Of a DNA stretch of 37,825 nucleotides, positions 14,715-21,957 are shown in pieces. How positions within the stretch are numbered: position 1 is the stretch's first letter; each line of letters begins with the position of its first letter. The stretch is from the NCBI GenBank assembly GCA_900549625.1, contig URPE01000007.1, positions 1 through 37,825 of the forward strand, read 5' to 3'. The stretch comes from an uncultured Mycoplasmatota bacterium (GTDB taxonomy: Bacteria > Bacillota_I > Bacilli_A > RF39 > UBA660). Position numbers and translations under genes: made by a program. The notes under the pieces were generated by a model that was given only the letters and a program-made list of their open reading frames with translations, searched no databases and was not told the origin of the DNA.

Positions 14715-15644
14715 TTATACATTTATTTTTGATATTTCAGTATTTTGATAAAAATAATTTAATATTTCCTTGTAATTGTGATTTTCCTTGGCCATACCAT
14801 TTGCTCCGTATTGACTCATACCAACTCCATGACCATAGCCTTTGGTAGTAATCTTTATATCGTTATCTAGGCATTCTATGGTAAAGTCAGTGGATCTTAG
14901 ACCAAGTAAACTTCTTACTTTAGTTCCTAAAAAAGTTTTATCGTTAATGGTGAGACTTGCAACCCGATTAGATGATGTTTTTTGGATATTTTCTATTTTA
15001 ATGTTGTCGCAAGGAATTTCTAAGGACTTGCAAAAATCTTCTTTAGATATGGTTTTAGTAAATTCGTAATTTTTAATGGATTCATTATCCCAAGTTGATG
15101 GTACTGATTTTAAGTAAGGTAAGTCGGACTTAAAAACTGATTCAACATTTTCGGTATAACCATTACTCATTGAAAAGTAAAAAGCATTAATTGTTTGGCC
15201 ATTATATGTTAGTATTTCACCTTCAGTAGCTAGGACAGCATCACGGACTTTTAAATAGTTTTTGAAGAATGATACGCCCCATTTTTTTAATAATTCTTCA
15301 TTAGTTTGATAGGCTTGATCTTTAGTACCTATAATTAAATCATAATCTAAGTTTCTAGTTTCTTTTTTATACATAGCATAAGTTCTTGCGGCAACAGCTT
15401 GGGCTTTTATGGCTTCAGGCTCGAAAGATGCTGGCATTTCAGCTGCGACAACACCAATGATGTAGTCTTCAATGTTAACATTTTTAATTGAGCCATCACT
15501 TTCATTTAATAAATTGACGGTTATTTTTTTAGTTTTATTACTTACTGGGACTGGCTCAAAGTAAATTTGCTTAACATTTTTGGTAACAATAAATAAAATA
15601 ATAGTTAATATTAAAACAACAGCAAGAAGAATTTTATTTTTCAT
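14715..15644 (-). CDS. spoIID: Stage II sporulation protein D (peptidoglycan lytic transglycosylase)
   Basis: A 309-residue protein with one N-terminal membrane anchor (LLAVVLILTIILFIV). The catalytic region is AAEMPASFEPEAIKAQAVAA, including the conserved glutamate, then AFYFSMSNGYTE and the C-terminal signature GYGHGVGMSQYGANGMA. SpoIID trims septal glycan strands during engulfment with SpoIIM and SpoIIP. It sits between a DUF1146 gene and spoIIQ as in Bacillus. AGAGGT lies upstream of the ATG. Confidence 0.95.
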   Translation of the reverse strand: MKNKILLAVVLILTIILFIVTKNVKQIYFEPVPVSNKTKKITVNLLNESDGSIKNVNIEDYIIGVVAAEMPASFEPEAIKAQAVAARTYAMYKKETRNLDYDLIIGTKDQAYQTNEELLKKWGVSFFKNYLKVRDAVLATEGEILTYNGQTINAFYFSMSNGYTENVESVFKSDLPYLKSVPSTWDNESIKNYEFTKTISKEDFCKSLEIPCDNIKIENIQKTSSNRVASLTINDKTFLGTKVRSLLGLRSTDFTIECLDNDIKITTKGYGHGVGMSQYGANGMAKENHNYKEILNYFYQNTEISKINV

Positions 15645-15653
15645 AAGGACCTC

Positions 15654-15833
15654 TTATAGAAATTCTAAAATAAATTTGGCTACTAAGTACCCTAGGGCTA
15701 GGCTTAATAATAAAACGAGAATACGTGTTTCCCATATGCGATTTTTTTTAATTATTTTTTCAAAGTTGATACCGGATAAGGCAAAACATGAAAAAAGAGT
15801 ACATATAAAATACAAATAGACTTTACTATTCAT
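15654..15833 (-). CDS. DUF1146 (YwzB-like) small membrane protein
   Basis: A 59-residue protein with two membrane segments around the family motif SGINFEKIIKKNRIWETRIL, ending ALGYLVAKFILEFL. The family lies next to spoIID in Bacillus (ywzB); its function is unknown. I place the start at 15833 (MNSKVYLY), 8 bases inside the end of rpiB, with GGGG upstream; two earlier in-frame ATGs (15845, 15851) also exist. Confidence 0.85.
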   Translation of the reverse strand: MNSKVYLYFICTLFSCFALSGINFEKIIKKNRIWETRILVLLLSLALGYLVAKFILEFL

Positions 15834-16275
15834 AATATGCCCCATTTTCATAACTAATGATTTTTTCTACTCTTCTTAAGTGTTTTTCTTCATTTACATA
15901 TGGTGTTTCAATAAATGTTTTTACAATAAGAAGAGCATCTTCAACACTTATTCCACCAAAAGCTAACATATTGGCTCCATTGTGATTTCTTGCTTGATAG
16001 GCTTCTTCTTTTTTTACTACTCTAGCACAGCGAATACCTTTAACTTTATTAGCAGCGATGGAAACACCAATACCATTGCCACAGATGATTATACCAATAC
16101 TACTTTTATCATTCACAACTTTTTTGGCTACATCAAAGGCAAAATCTGGATAGTCATCTAAGGGATTGTTTTCAAGTAAAGATTTTTCCACTGTATAACC
16201 TAATTCGATAAGTTTATTTATTAAATTATTTTCTAGTTCAACACCACGATGATCTGATGCGATATAAATTTTCAT
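15826..16275 (-). CDS. rpiB: Ribose-5-phosphate isomerase B
   Basis: A 149-residue RpiB/LacAB-family enzyme that interconverts ribose-5-phosphate and ribulose-5-phosphate in the pentose phosphate pathway. Seen: IYIASDHRGVELENNL, the catalytic-cysteine loop GIIICGNGIGVSIAANK, and ARNHNGANMLAFGG. The start is the ATG at 16275, with AAAGGAGG 7 bases upstream; its ATG overlaps the TGA of the ATP-grasp remnant. The next gene overlaps its end by 8 bases. Confidence 0.94.
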   Translation of the reverse strand: MKIYIASDHRGVELENNLINKLIELGYTVEKSLLENNPLDDYPDFAFDVAKKVVNDKSSIGIIICGNGIGVSIAANKVKGIRCARVVKKEEAYQARNHNGANMLAFGGISVEDALLIVKTFIETPYVNEEKHLRRVEKIISYENGAYYE

Positions 16276-16686
16276 TTTTTTTCCTCCTTTAATAAAATAC
16301 TTTTGAATAATGGCCACAGTCTTTCTTTTTTTAAAGTGTAATTCAAAATGTATAGGTCATGGCCTGGGTATTCATTTGCTTCTATTATAAAACATTTTTC
16401 CTCACTAGTGCAAACGTCAAAGCCAATATTGCCTATTTCTTTTAATTCTTTACTTAGTGTTTGACATAATTTTTTTACTTCTTTCTTTTTTTGATAATTC
16501 TTCCATATGAATTATGTCATAATCAGTATAACCTACTTCGTAAATTAAGCCACATTTTATGATATCTAAAGCTACTAAAATCTTGTTTTTGCCAGATCTT
16601 GCCGACACTTTGTTAATTGTTTTTTTAAAGTTTTTCATATTCATATTTTTTATTCTTGTTAATAAATACATTTTTTTCATCACCAT
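16272..16686 (-). pseudogene. Sugar-transfer-type ATP-grasp gene with large internal deletion
   Basis: Two pieces of one family lie side by side in different frames. The N-terminal piece (16450-16686) reads MKKMYLLTRIKNMNMKNFKK ... YEVGYTDYDIIHMEEL, the usual start of these ATP-grasp proteins. The C-terminal piece (16272 to about 16485) reads EIGNIGFDVCTSEEKCFII then EANEYPGHDLYIL, the metal-binding end of the ATP-grasp fold. The central ATP-binding part, roughly 160 residues, is missing and the junction near 16480 is out of frame. Its TGA overlaps the rpiB ATG, so it was once coupled to rpiB. Confidence 0.75.
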
Positions 16687-16738
16687 AAAAGAGTTTAATT
16701 AAGAAATGTGTTAAAAATGTGCACAAGTGATAAAAAAA

Positions 16739-16763
16739 GAAAGAAGATTAATTTTCTTCTTTC
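16739..16763 (-). terminator. rpmE terminator
   Basis: The minus strand forms GAAAGAAGA / TCTTCTTTC, 9 perfect pairs around a seven-base loop, then TTTTTTT. The rpmE stop codon is in the loop. Confidence 0.9.
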
Positions 16764-16957
16764 AAATTGTATTTTTTGTTAAATTTTTCAATTTTACCAG
16801 CTTTTTTAGCTTTTCCTTGTTGTCCTGTATAGAATGGATGACATTCTGAACAAACTTCAACGTCGATATGTTCTTTAGTAGACTTTGTTTTGAATGTTGC
16901 TCCACAAGCACAAGTAACAGTAGCATCTTTCATTTCTGGGTGAATATTTGCTCTCAA
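16748..16957 (-). CDS. rpmE: 50S ribosomal protein L31 (zinc-binding type)
   Basis: A 69-residue L31, reading RANIHPEMKDATVTCACGATF ... DVEVCSECHPFYTGQQ in parts. The four zinc cysteines (CAC and CSEC) mark the zinc-containing (C+) form. I choose the TTG at 16957, because L31 proteins begin two to three residues before IHPE and AAAGGAGAG lies at the right distance upstream. A longer ATG start at 16978 would add seven atypical residues and is inside a leader hairpin. The gene has its own promoter and terminator. Confidence 0.93.
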   Translation of the reverse strand: MRANIHPEMKDATVTCACGATFKTKSTKEHIDVEVCSECHPFYTGQQGKAKKAGKIEKFNKKYNLKEEN

Positions 16958-16976
16958 TTTACTCTCTCCTTTCGCC

Positions 16977-16995
16977 ATACCAAAGTCCTTGGTAT
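16977..16995 (-). promoter_or_regulatory. L31 leader hairpin
   Basis: The minus strand reads ATACCAA-GGACT-TTGGTAT, a 7-pair hairpin with a five-base loop between the promoter and the ribosome site. Autoregulatory leaders are known for many ribosomal-protein genes, L31 included; the role here is inferred. Confidence 0.5.
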
Positions 16996-17015
16996 AGTAT
17001 TTCTTCGTCTAATGT

Positions 17016-17043
17016 ATTATATCATACTTTTTTAGATAGACAA
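17016..17043 (-). promoter_or_regulatory. rpmE promoter
   Basis: The minus strand shows TTGTCT (17038-17043), a 16-base spacer and TATAAT (17016-17021) preceded by TG one base upstream. The predicted leader is about 50 bases. Confidence 0.65.
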
Positions 17044-17086
17044 GTCATATTTTATAAGTTTTGACAAAATTTTAGTAAAATAAAGA

Positions 17087-17233
17087 TTAGTTATAGCTAT
17101 TTATGATCAACTGGCCATCTCTTTTACCATTAATTCTTGTAATTAAACCTTTTTGTTGCATTTTAAGCATTTTTGTTTTGGTTGTTCTTAATGTCTAGTT
17201 AATCACGCTAGCAAGTTCTGTTTGAGTTATTGG
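17087..17233 (-). pseudogene. Winged-helix domain remnant
   Basis: The minus strand reads PITQTELASVIN, an in-frame TAG, then TLRTTKTKMLKMQQKGLITR and INGKRDGQLIINS before TAA. This matches a C-terminal winged helix-turn-helix of the kind that ends AlbA_2/Fic-like regulators ('T-EL-----S--T----L--L---GLI-R'). There is no start codon and the reading frame is broken, so this is a fragment of a lost gene. Confidence 0.5.
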
Positions 17234-17240
17234 CTAAATT

Positions 17241-17269
17241 TTTCAAAGTGCAAAAATTGCACTTTGAAA
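17241..17269. repeat. Perfect 13-bp inverted repeat
   Basis: TTTCAAAGTGCAA / TTGCACTTTGAAA around AAA, 11 bases beyond the stop of the SGNH-like gene. Neither strand has the T run of a normal terminator. It could end that transcript through structure alone, or be a protein-binding site. Confidence 0.6.
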
Positions 17270-17279
17270 CTATTATATC

Positions 17280-17945
17280 TTAGAAATAATTTATTATTTT
17301 TTCACTAATGTACTTATGTCCTTTATAGTTTAATTCGTAGTTATCATTGTCAAAGAAGAAATCTTTATTTGTGGTGATATCTGTTATATCTATAAATGTG
17401 GTGTGATATAAACTCGATATTTCTTTTAAATTATTGTTTAGTTCTTTTACTTGTTTCAAACTTAGTTTATGTGTAGGATAAAGGCTTATTAAAAATATTT
17501 GTTTTTTATTATAAATATCTAGTATTTTTAAGATTTTGGTCATGTTTTCTAAATAATTATTTATTTCTTTAGAAGTTATTTTAGTTTTACTATTTAATTC
17601 TTCCATGCCTAAAGCAATAGTTAAAACACTTGATGAATAAATGGCCTCGGTTATGGACTCTTTATTATCTAAAGTATAATTATTATCTAATTTTAAAAGT
17701 AAAGTTTCGGTAGTTTCATATTCATGACTAAAAGAGTTTATATACTTTAAAGTAATTTTTTTATTTTCGTAGTAATCTTTTAAATAGTCATTAAAACTAT
17801 AACCTCTTATGTGATAAGCTGTATAACCCAAAGATAAGTTATCACCAAGGGTTACGATGCTTACTTTTTCATGATAAAAAGCTTTATATACAATAAACGT
17901 TAAAAAAATTCCAATTAAAATTGTAGCTAGTATTTTCTTTTTCAT
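17280..17945 (-). CDS. SGNH/GDSL-hydrolase-like membrane-anchored protein
   Basis: A 221-residue protein with one N-terminal membrane segment (about residues 4-22). Block I of the SGNH fold is seen as VTLGDNLSLGYTA (residues 31-43); SGNH enzymes have GDS here, so the catalytic serine is replaced by Asn36. A block III-like ALGMEELN and a block V-like LNYKGHKYIS with histidine follow. It may be an inactive or altered extracellular esterase acting on lipids or cell wall. It follows murA with 37 bases between, in the same direction. Confidence 0.65.
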   Translation of the reverse strand: MKKKILATILIGIFLTFIVYKAFYHEKVSIVTLGDNLSLGYTAYHIRGYSFNDYLKDYYENKKITLKYINSFSHEYETTETLLLKLDNNYTLDNKESITEAIYSSSVLTIALGMEELNSKTKITSKEINNYLENMTKILKILDIYNKKQIFLISLYPTHKLSLKQVKELNNNLKEISSLYHTTFIDITDITTNKDFFFDNDNYELNYKGHKYISEKIINYF

Positions 17946-17982
17946 AGTTACCTCTAGTACATTTTATGGAATTATCTTTATC

Positions 17983-19236
17983 TTATTCATCTATTATAGC
18001 AATGTCTGCTCCAACCCTTGATAGTTTTTCTATAATATGTTCATAGCCCCTTAAGATATGGTCTATTTCATTTATAATGGTTGTTTTATTAGCAATTAAA
18101 CCTGCTAAAACTAAAGCAGCGCCGGCTCTTAAATCACTAGAAATTACTTCTTCACCTGTTAGAGGAGTTGGACCTTTTATATAAGCCGTGCTTTTTTGAA
18201 TAGTTATGTCGGCACCCATGTTATTTAGAAATGGTACTTGGCCCATACGATTAGAATAAATTGTCTCTTCTAAAATACTTGTACCGTCACACTGAGTTAA
18301 TAAAACACTCATGGGTTGGGCTATGTCAGTTGGAAATCCTGGATAAGTTAAGGTTGTTACATTAATTGGTTTCATTTTGGCTACTTTGTTAATAACTACA
18401 CTGTTTTCTTTGATATCCATATCAATACCTATTTCTTCTAATTTAGAAAATAAGGCTTGTAAGTGTTCTCTAATAATATTGTTGATAATTAAGTTTTTAC
18501 CTAACATGGCACCGGCAATTATATAAGTTCCAGCTTCTATTCGATCAGGTATAACCTCAATCATGGCTTCATGAAGATAATCTACACCTTCAATAGTTAT
18601 TTTACTAGTTCCAGACCCCGTTATTTTGGCCCCCATATTATTTAGAAATGTTGCTACATTAACTATTTCTGGTTCTTTGGCGGCATTGTTGATAACGGTT
18701 GTTCCTTTGGCTTTTACGGCAGCAAGCATGATATTAATAGTAGCGCCAACACTGGCAAAATCTAAGTATATTTTAGCTCCATGCAGTTCTTTGGCATCAA
18801 GAATATATAAATCATCTTTTTCTGTTATGGTAGCGCCTAAGGCTTCAAATCCTTTTAAATGAAAATCTATTTTTCTTTCACCAATTTGGCAACCACCAGG
18901 AAAATGAATTTCAACATGTTTAGTACGACCAAGCAAGGCTCCCATAAAATAGTATGAAGCTCTAAGACGGGTTGATAACTCGCTTTTTATTTCCTGGGAA
19001 ATAACTTTACTGGCATCTATTGTTAATAATCCCCTTTGTTCACTTACTTTTCCATTTAAGACTTTTATAATATCTATTAAAGCTAATTTATCTGTTATAT
19101 CAGGAACATTTAAAATATTGGTTTCTTCATCACAGAGAATCGCAGCTGGCAAAAGGGCCACGGCAGCATTTTTAGCTCCACCAATATTAATAACACCTGT
19201 TAGTTCTTTACCACCCTGTATTTTTATTTTTTGCAT
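17983..19236 (-). CDS. murA: UDP-N-acetylglucosamine 1-carboxyvinyltransferase
   Basis: A 417-residue MurA, which adds enolpyruvate from PEP to UDP-GlcNAc in the first committed step of peptidoglycan synthesis. Seen: IQGGKELTGVINIGGAKNAA, the catalytic-loop cysteine in FPGGCQIGERKIDFHLKG (fosfomycin target), PDRIEAGTY and SDLRAGAALVLAGL. I start at the ATG at 19236 with GGTGA 6 bases upstream; an upstream TTG lies inside that ribosome site. It belongs to the prfA-prmC-spoIIR-mntP-murA run. Confidence 0.97.
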   Translation of the reverse strand: MQKIKIQGGKELTGVINIGGAKNAAVALLPAAILCDEETNILNVPDITDKLALIDIIKVLNGKVSEQRGLLTIDASKVISQEIKSELSTRLRASYYFMGALLGRTKHVEIHFPGGCQIGERKIDFHLKGFEALGATITEKDDLYILDAKELHGAKIYLDFASVGATINIMLAAVKAKGTTVINNAAKEPEIVNVATFLNNMGAKITGSGTSKITIEGVDYLHEAMIEVIPDRIEAGTYIIAGAMLGKNLIINNIIREHLQALFSKLEEIGIDMDIKENSVVINKVAKMKPINVTTLTYPGFPTDIAQPMSVLLTQCDGTSILEETIYSNRMGQVPFLNNMGADITIQKSTAYIKGPTPLTGEEVISSDLRAGAALVLAGLIANKTTIINEIDHILRGYEHIIEKLSRVGADIAIIDE

Positions 19237-19300
19237 AAAGTTCACCAAACTTTCAATTTATAATATAACAGAAAAAAGACTAATTTTAAAGATATTAGAC

Positions 19301-19834
19301 TTAATGTTTACAGATATGAAAGATTCCTAGAATGATAAGTAATATAAAGCCAAGAAAGTTTGCCTTACTACCAACTTTATTATATATTAAAGAACCCAAA
19401 GATAGGCCTATAAAAGTAAAGGTGAAACTTACTATGGAAAAAATAGTCATGGCAATAACTTTTGACTCTGTAATAGCTGATAAGGCAAGACCAGTGGAAA
19501 AGGCATCAATCGAAACAGCAAAAGAAAATAGAAACATACCAATAAGACTCATATTGTAATTTAAAGATTCGTTTTTAAAACTATCAATAATTAAATTAAT
19601 AGCAATAAATATCAAAATACAACCAAGAAATAAATTACTATTTAAAGAAAAGAAAGCCATAATGTTACTGCCAATAATTGTACCTAGTAAAGGCATAAAA
19701 AAGTGCATAAGGCCAACCATTAAACTAAGGGTAATTTTATTTTTTCTAGTAACATTGTAAGTACCAAGACCTAAAGAAAGAGAAAATGTATCCATACTAA
19801 GGGCAATGGCTATAAGGAAAATATCAATTATCAT
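19301..19834 (-). CDS. mntP: Putative manganese efflux pump MntP
   Basis: A 177-residue six-helix membrane protein. The two family repeats each have an acidic metal-binding motif: ALSMDTFSLSLGLG and FAVSIDAFSTGLAL, and HFFMPLLGTIIG lies between. MntP exports manganese. In B. subtilis the homologue (ywlD) also lies downstream of prmC and spoIIR. AGGTG precedes the ATG. Confidence 0.9.
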   Translation of the reverse strand: MIIDIFLIAIALSMDTFSLSLGLGTYNVTRKNKITLSLMVGLMHFFMPLLGTIIGSNIMAFFSLNSNLFLGCILIFIAINLIIDSFKNESLNYNMSLIGMFLFSFAVSIDAFSTGLALSAITESKVIAMTIFSIVSFTFTFIGLSLGSLIYNKVGSKANFLGFILLIILGIFHICKH

Positions 19835-19872
19835 GGGCTACACCTAATATATTTTATTAAACTTGATTAGTT

Positions 19873-20379
19873 TTATGACGTATATTTAGAAAGTATTTCT
19901 TTAACAAAGAACTTATAGTTAATATTTTCTGTACCATTATCTTTAGCTTCTAATAAACATAAGGGAGGAAACATTACGCACCACCAGTTCTTACCGGCCC
20001 CTTCACCTAAAGTTATTACTAGTGATTCGTAGTTGCCGCTTGGTATTTTAACACCTTGATATTCTTTTTCAGGAAAGTAGTTTTTACCTAAAGATATTTG
20101 ATAATCAACATTATATTTATCTAAAGTATTTTTAATAAGTGTTTCATTTTCCTTTAATAAAGACTTAGCTTCGTTACTATTTTTAGCTTTTGACATTAGG
20201 CTATTTAGTTTTGGCTCTAAATCATTTTTAATAGTTATTTTTGTTTCTTGGTCTATATCACTATTACTACTAGCTATAATTCTAAATCTAATAGCATAGG
20301 AAGGTATTAGAATATCACTTTTATTAGTAAGTCCATAAATTAAAAAGAACACAAATAAGATAGGAATTAATTTTTTCAT
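19873..20379 (-). CDS. spoIIR: Stage II sporulation protein R
   Basis: A 168-residue secreted or anchored signalling protein. The N-terminal hydrophobic segment (IPILFVFFLIYGL) precedes IRFRIIASSNSDIDQETKI, typical of SpoIIR, and the end GAGKNWWCVMFPPLCLL is the family signature. SpoIIR is made in the forespore and triggers SpoIIGA to activate sigma-E in the mother cell. It sits directly after prmC as in B. subtilis. AGGTGATAA lies before the ATG. Confidence 0.93.
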   Translation of the reverse strand: MKKLIPILFVFFLIYGLTNKSDILIPSYAIRFRIIASSNSDIDQETKITIKNDLEPKLNSLMSKAKNSNEAKSLLKENETLIKNTLDKYNVDYQISLGKNYFPEKEYQGVKIPSGNYESLVITLGEGAGKNWWCVMFPPLCLLEAKDNGTENINYKFFVKEILSKYTS

Positions 20380-20418
20380 TTTATCACCTAAATCATTTAT
20401 GTTATTATTTTGATTGTT

Positions 20419-21150
20419 TTATTCAATTTTTGTTAAAAAAGCATATCTATCTTTACCAGCAAGGTCTTTTTCAATATCACAGTCATATTTTAAGTATTTT
20501 TCGTTTAATAGTTCAATTTTTAAAGCCTCATCATAACCAATTTCAAAAGCAATAAGTTTTGGTTTAATGTTTAGTTTACTAATTTTCTTTAATATTTCTT
20601 GATAAAAATACATACCTTCATCAGGAGCAAAGATGGCGTTTTGGGGTTCAAAGATGGTGTTTTTACTAACTGGACAAGATAAGCTTACATAAGGGGGATT
20701 AGATATTATTATGTCATGGTCTTCGTAATCTTCTTCTAGCATATCTTTGGTTACAAAGTCTACATCCACATTATTTTTAGAAGCATTTTTTTTCGCTGTT
20801 AAAACAGCTTCATTACTAATATCAACACCCTTTATTAGGCATGGAATATTCTTCTTTAAGGCAATGGATATGCAACCACTGCCAATACCTAATTCTAAGA
20901 TTTTAGGGTTAGATAGTTTTAGTTCTTTAATTTTTTTAATAGTTTTTTCAACTAGAAATTCGGTTTCATAACGAGGTATTAAAACTGATTCATTAACTAA
21001 AACATTAATATTGTAAAAATCAACATTACCAATTAGATATTGAATAGGATAGTCTTCTTTTGTTATTTTATCTAGTATTTTAGGATAAGCACTTTGATAT
21101 TTTTCTTTTAGTAAAGTAATGTCTTTTGGATTAATGTCTTGTAATTTCAT
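20419..21150 (-). CDS. prmC: Release-factor glutamine methyltransferase
   Basis: A 243-residue PrmC/HemK, which methylates the GGQ glutamine of RF1 and RF2. Seen: PIQYLIGNVDFYNINVLVNE, VLIPRYETEFLVE, the SAM-binding ILELGIGSGCISIAL, and the catalytic NPPY (IISNPPYVSLS). Family length is usually about 280, so the N-terminal domain is short. Its start and ribosome site (GGAG) lie inside the last 20 bases of the ADP-ribosyltransferase-like gene, so translation of the two is coupled. Confidence 0.95.
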   Translation of the reverse strand: MKLQDINPKDITLLKEKYQSAYPKILDKITKEDYPIQYLIGNVDFYNINVLVNESVLIPRYETEFLVEKTIKKIKELKLSNPKILELGIGSGCISIALKKNIPCLIKGVDISNEAVLTAKKNASKNNVDVDFVTKDMLEEDYEDHDIIISNPPYVSLSCPVSKNTIFEPQNAIFAPDEGMYFYQEILKKISKLNIKPKLIAFEIGYDEALKIELLNEKYLKYDCDIEKDLAGKDRYAFLTKIE

Positions 21151-21913
21151 TTTCTAACTCCATTTGATGGTTGTAATCTTTTGACCAAAGTTTTCTTGGT
21201 ATTAAAACACATGTAATGTAAGCGCATCCATTAGTGACAAATGTATCCATCACTTTAACTAAAGACCCACGATTTATTAAGTATTCAGATTCATCAGTGT
21301 AATAACTGTTAAAGATTGGCACCTCTTCTTTACTTTCACGAGGGATAATGTACTTAACTAAAATATTATATGTTCCAAAGTAAGTTGTTTCTTTTTGGAA
21401 CATACAGCCGCTTTCTAAAAGAGAAGTACTAACAAAGCCGTTGTCATAAATATAATTACCTTCAAGGGATTTTAAATCCTCTAGTGATTTAATATTATAA
21501 GTAGCAAATGTTTTTAAATTAGTACCACGATAAGTGACTATATTAGAGGGTAATTCTGAAACTTTATTTAGGCTTTTTTCCATTTGGATAGCCATTTGTT
21601 GATAAGAATCTTTAGTTTCCTTGGTTAGTTTGCCATTTATTTCATAGTCCCAAGTACCTCTTAACAATTCATTTACCTTAGTATAAGAAGACCATGTGTA
21701 ATAACGGAAATTATTTTTATCTTCCGCATTGTTTTCTTCTTTAAATCTTTTGTTTATGTCACTAAAATAGTCATATATTTCTTTTTCATCATGAAATGTA
21801 ACAAGTTGTTCTTTTGCTATATCACTGGCATAGTTTTCTATTATTGTATCCTTTTGTTCTGCCTGTAGGTCAGACATAATAAAACGCATGTAAATGTCTT
21901 TTTTATAGGCCAT
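21131..21913 (-). CDS. ADP-ribosyltransferase-fold protein (R-S-E type)
   Basis: A 260-residue protein with the signature of R-S-E mono-ADP-ribosyltransferases (C2/VIP2/iota-like): Arg129 in TYRG, the Ser-Thr-Ser motif GFVSTSL (residues 162-164), and the ExE turn DESEYLINRGSLVKV with Glu208/Glu210. YTWSSYTKVNELLRG before the core is also typical. The N-terminal ~70 residues are helical. No signal peptide or membrane segment is seen, so a cytoplasmic role is likely. It lies between prfA and prmC and overlaps prmC by 20 bases; GAGGAA precedes its ATG. Target and role are unknown. Confidence 0.85.
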   Translation of the reverse strand: MAYKKDIYMRFIMSDLQAEQKDTIIENYASDIAKEQLVTFHDEKEIYDYFSDINKRFKEENNAEDKNNFRYYTWSSYTKVNELLRGTWDYEINGKLTKETKDSYQQMAIQMEKSLNKVSELPSNIVTYRGTNLKTFATYNIKSLEDLKSLEGNYIYDNGFVSTSLLESGCMFQKETTYFGTYNILVKYIIPRESKEEVPIFNSYYTDESEYLINRGSLVKVMDTFVTNGCAYITCVLIPRKLWSKDYNHQMELENEITRH

Positions 21914-21941
21914 AGTATTCCTCTTTTCTAATTAATAAAAG

Positions 21942-21957
21942 AGAGAGTTTACTCTCC
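21942..21957 (-). terminator. Weak terminator-like hairpin between prfA and the ART gene
   Basis: The minus strand reads GGAGAG-TAAA-CTCTCT then CTTTTATT. The prfA stop codon is in the loop. Six pairs with a broken T tract would give partial termination, lowering expression of the genes downstream. Confidence 0.4.

Noticed and set aside
6669..17010. GACGAAGAAATA shared by the proS T-box and the rpmE leader as a common element
   Set aside because: The 12-mer sits at different distances from the two promoters and in different structures; chance is likely in such AT-rich DNA.
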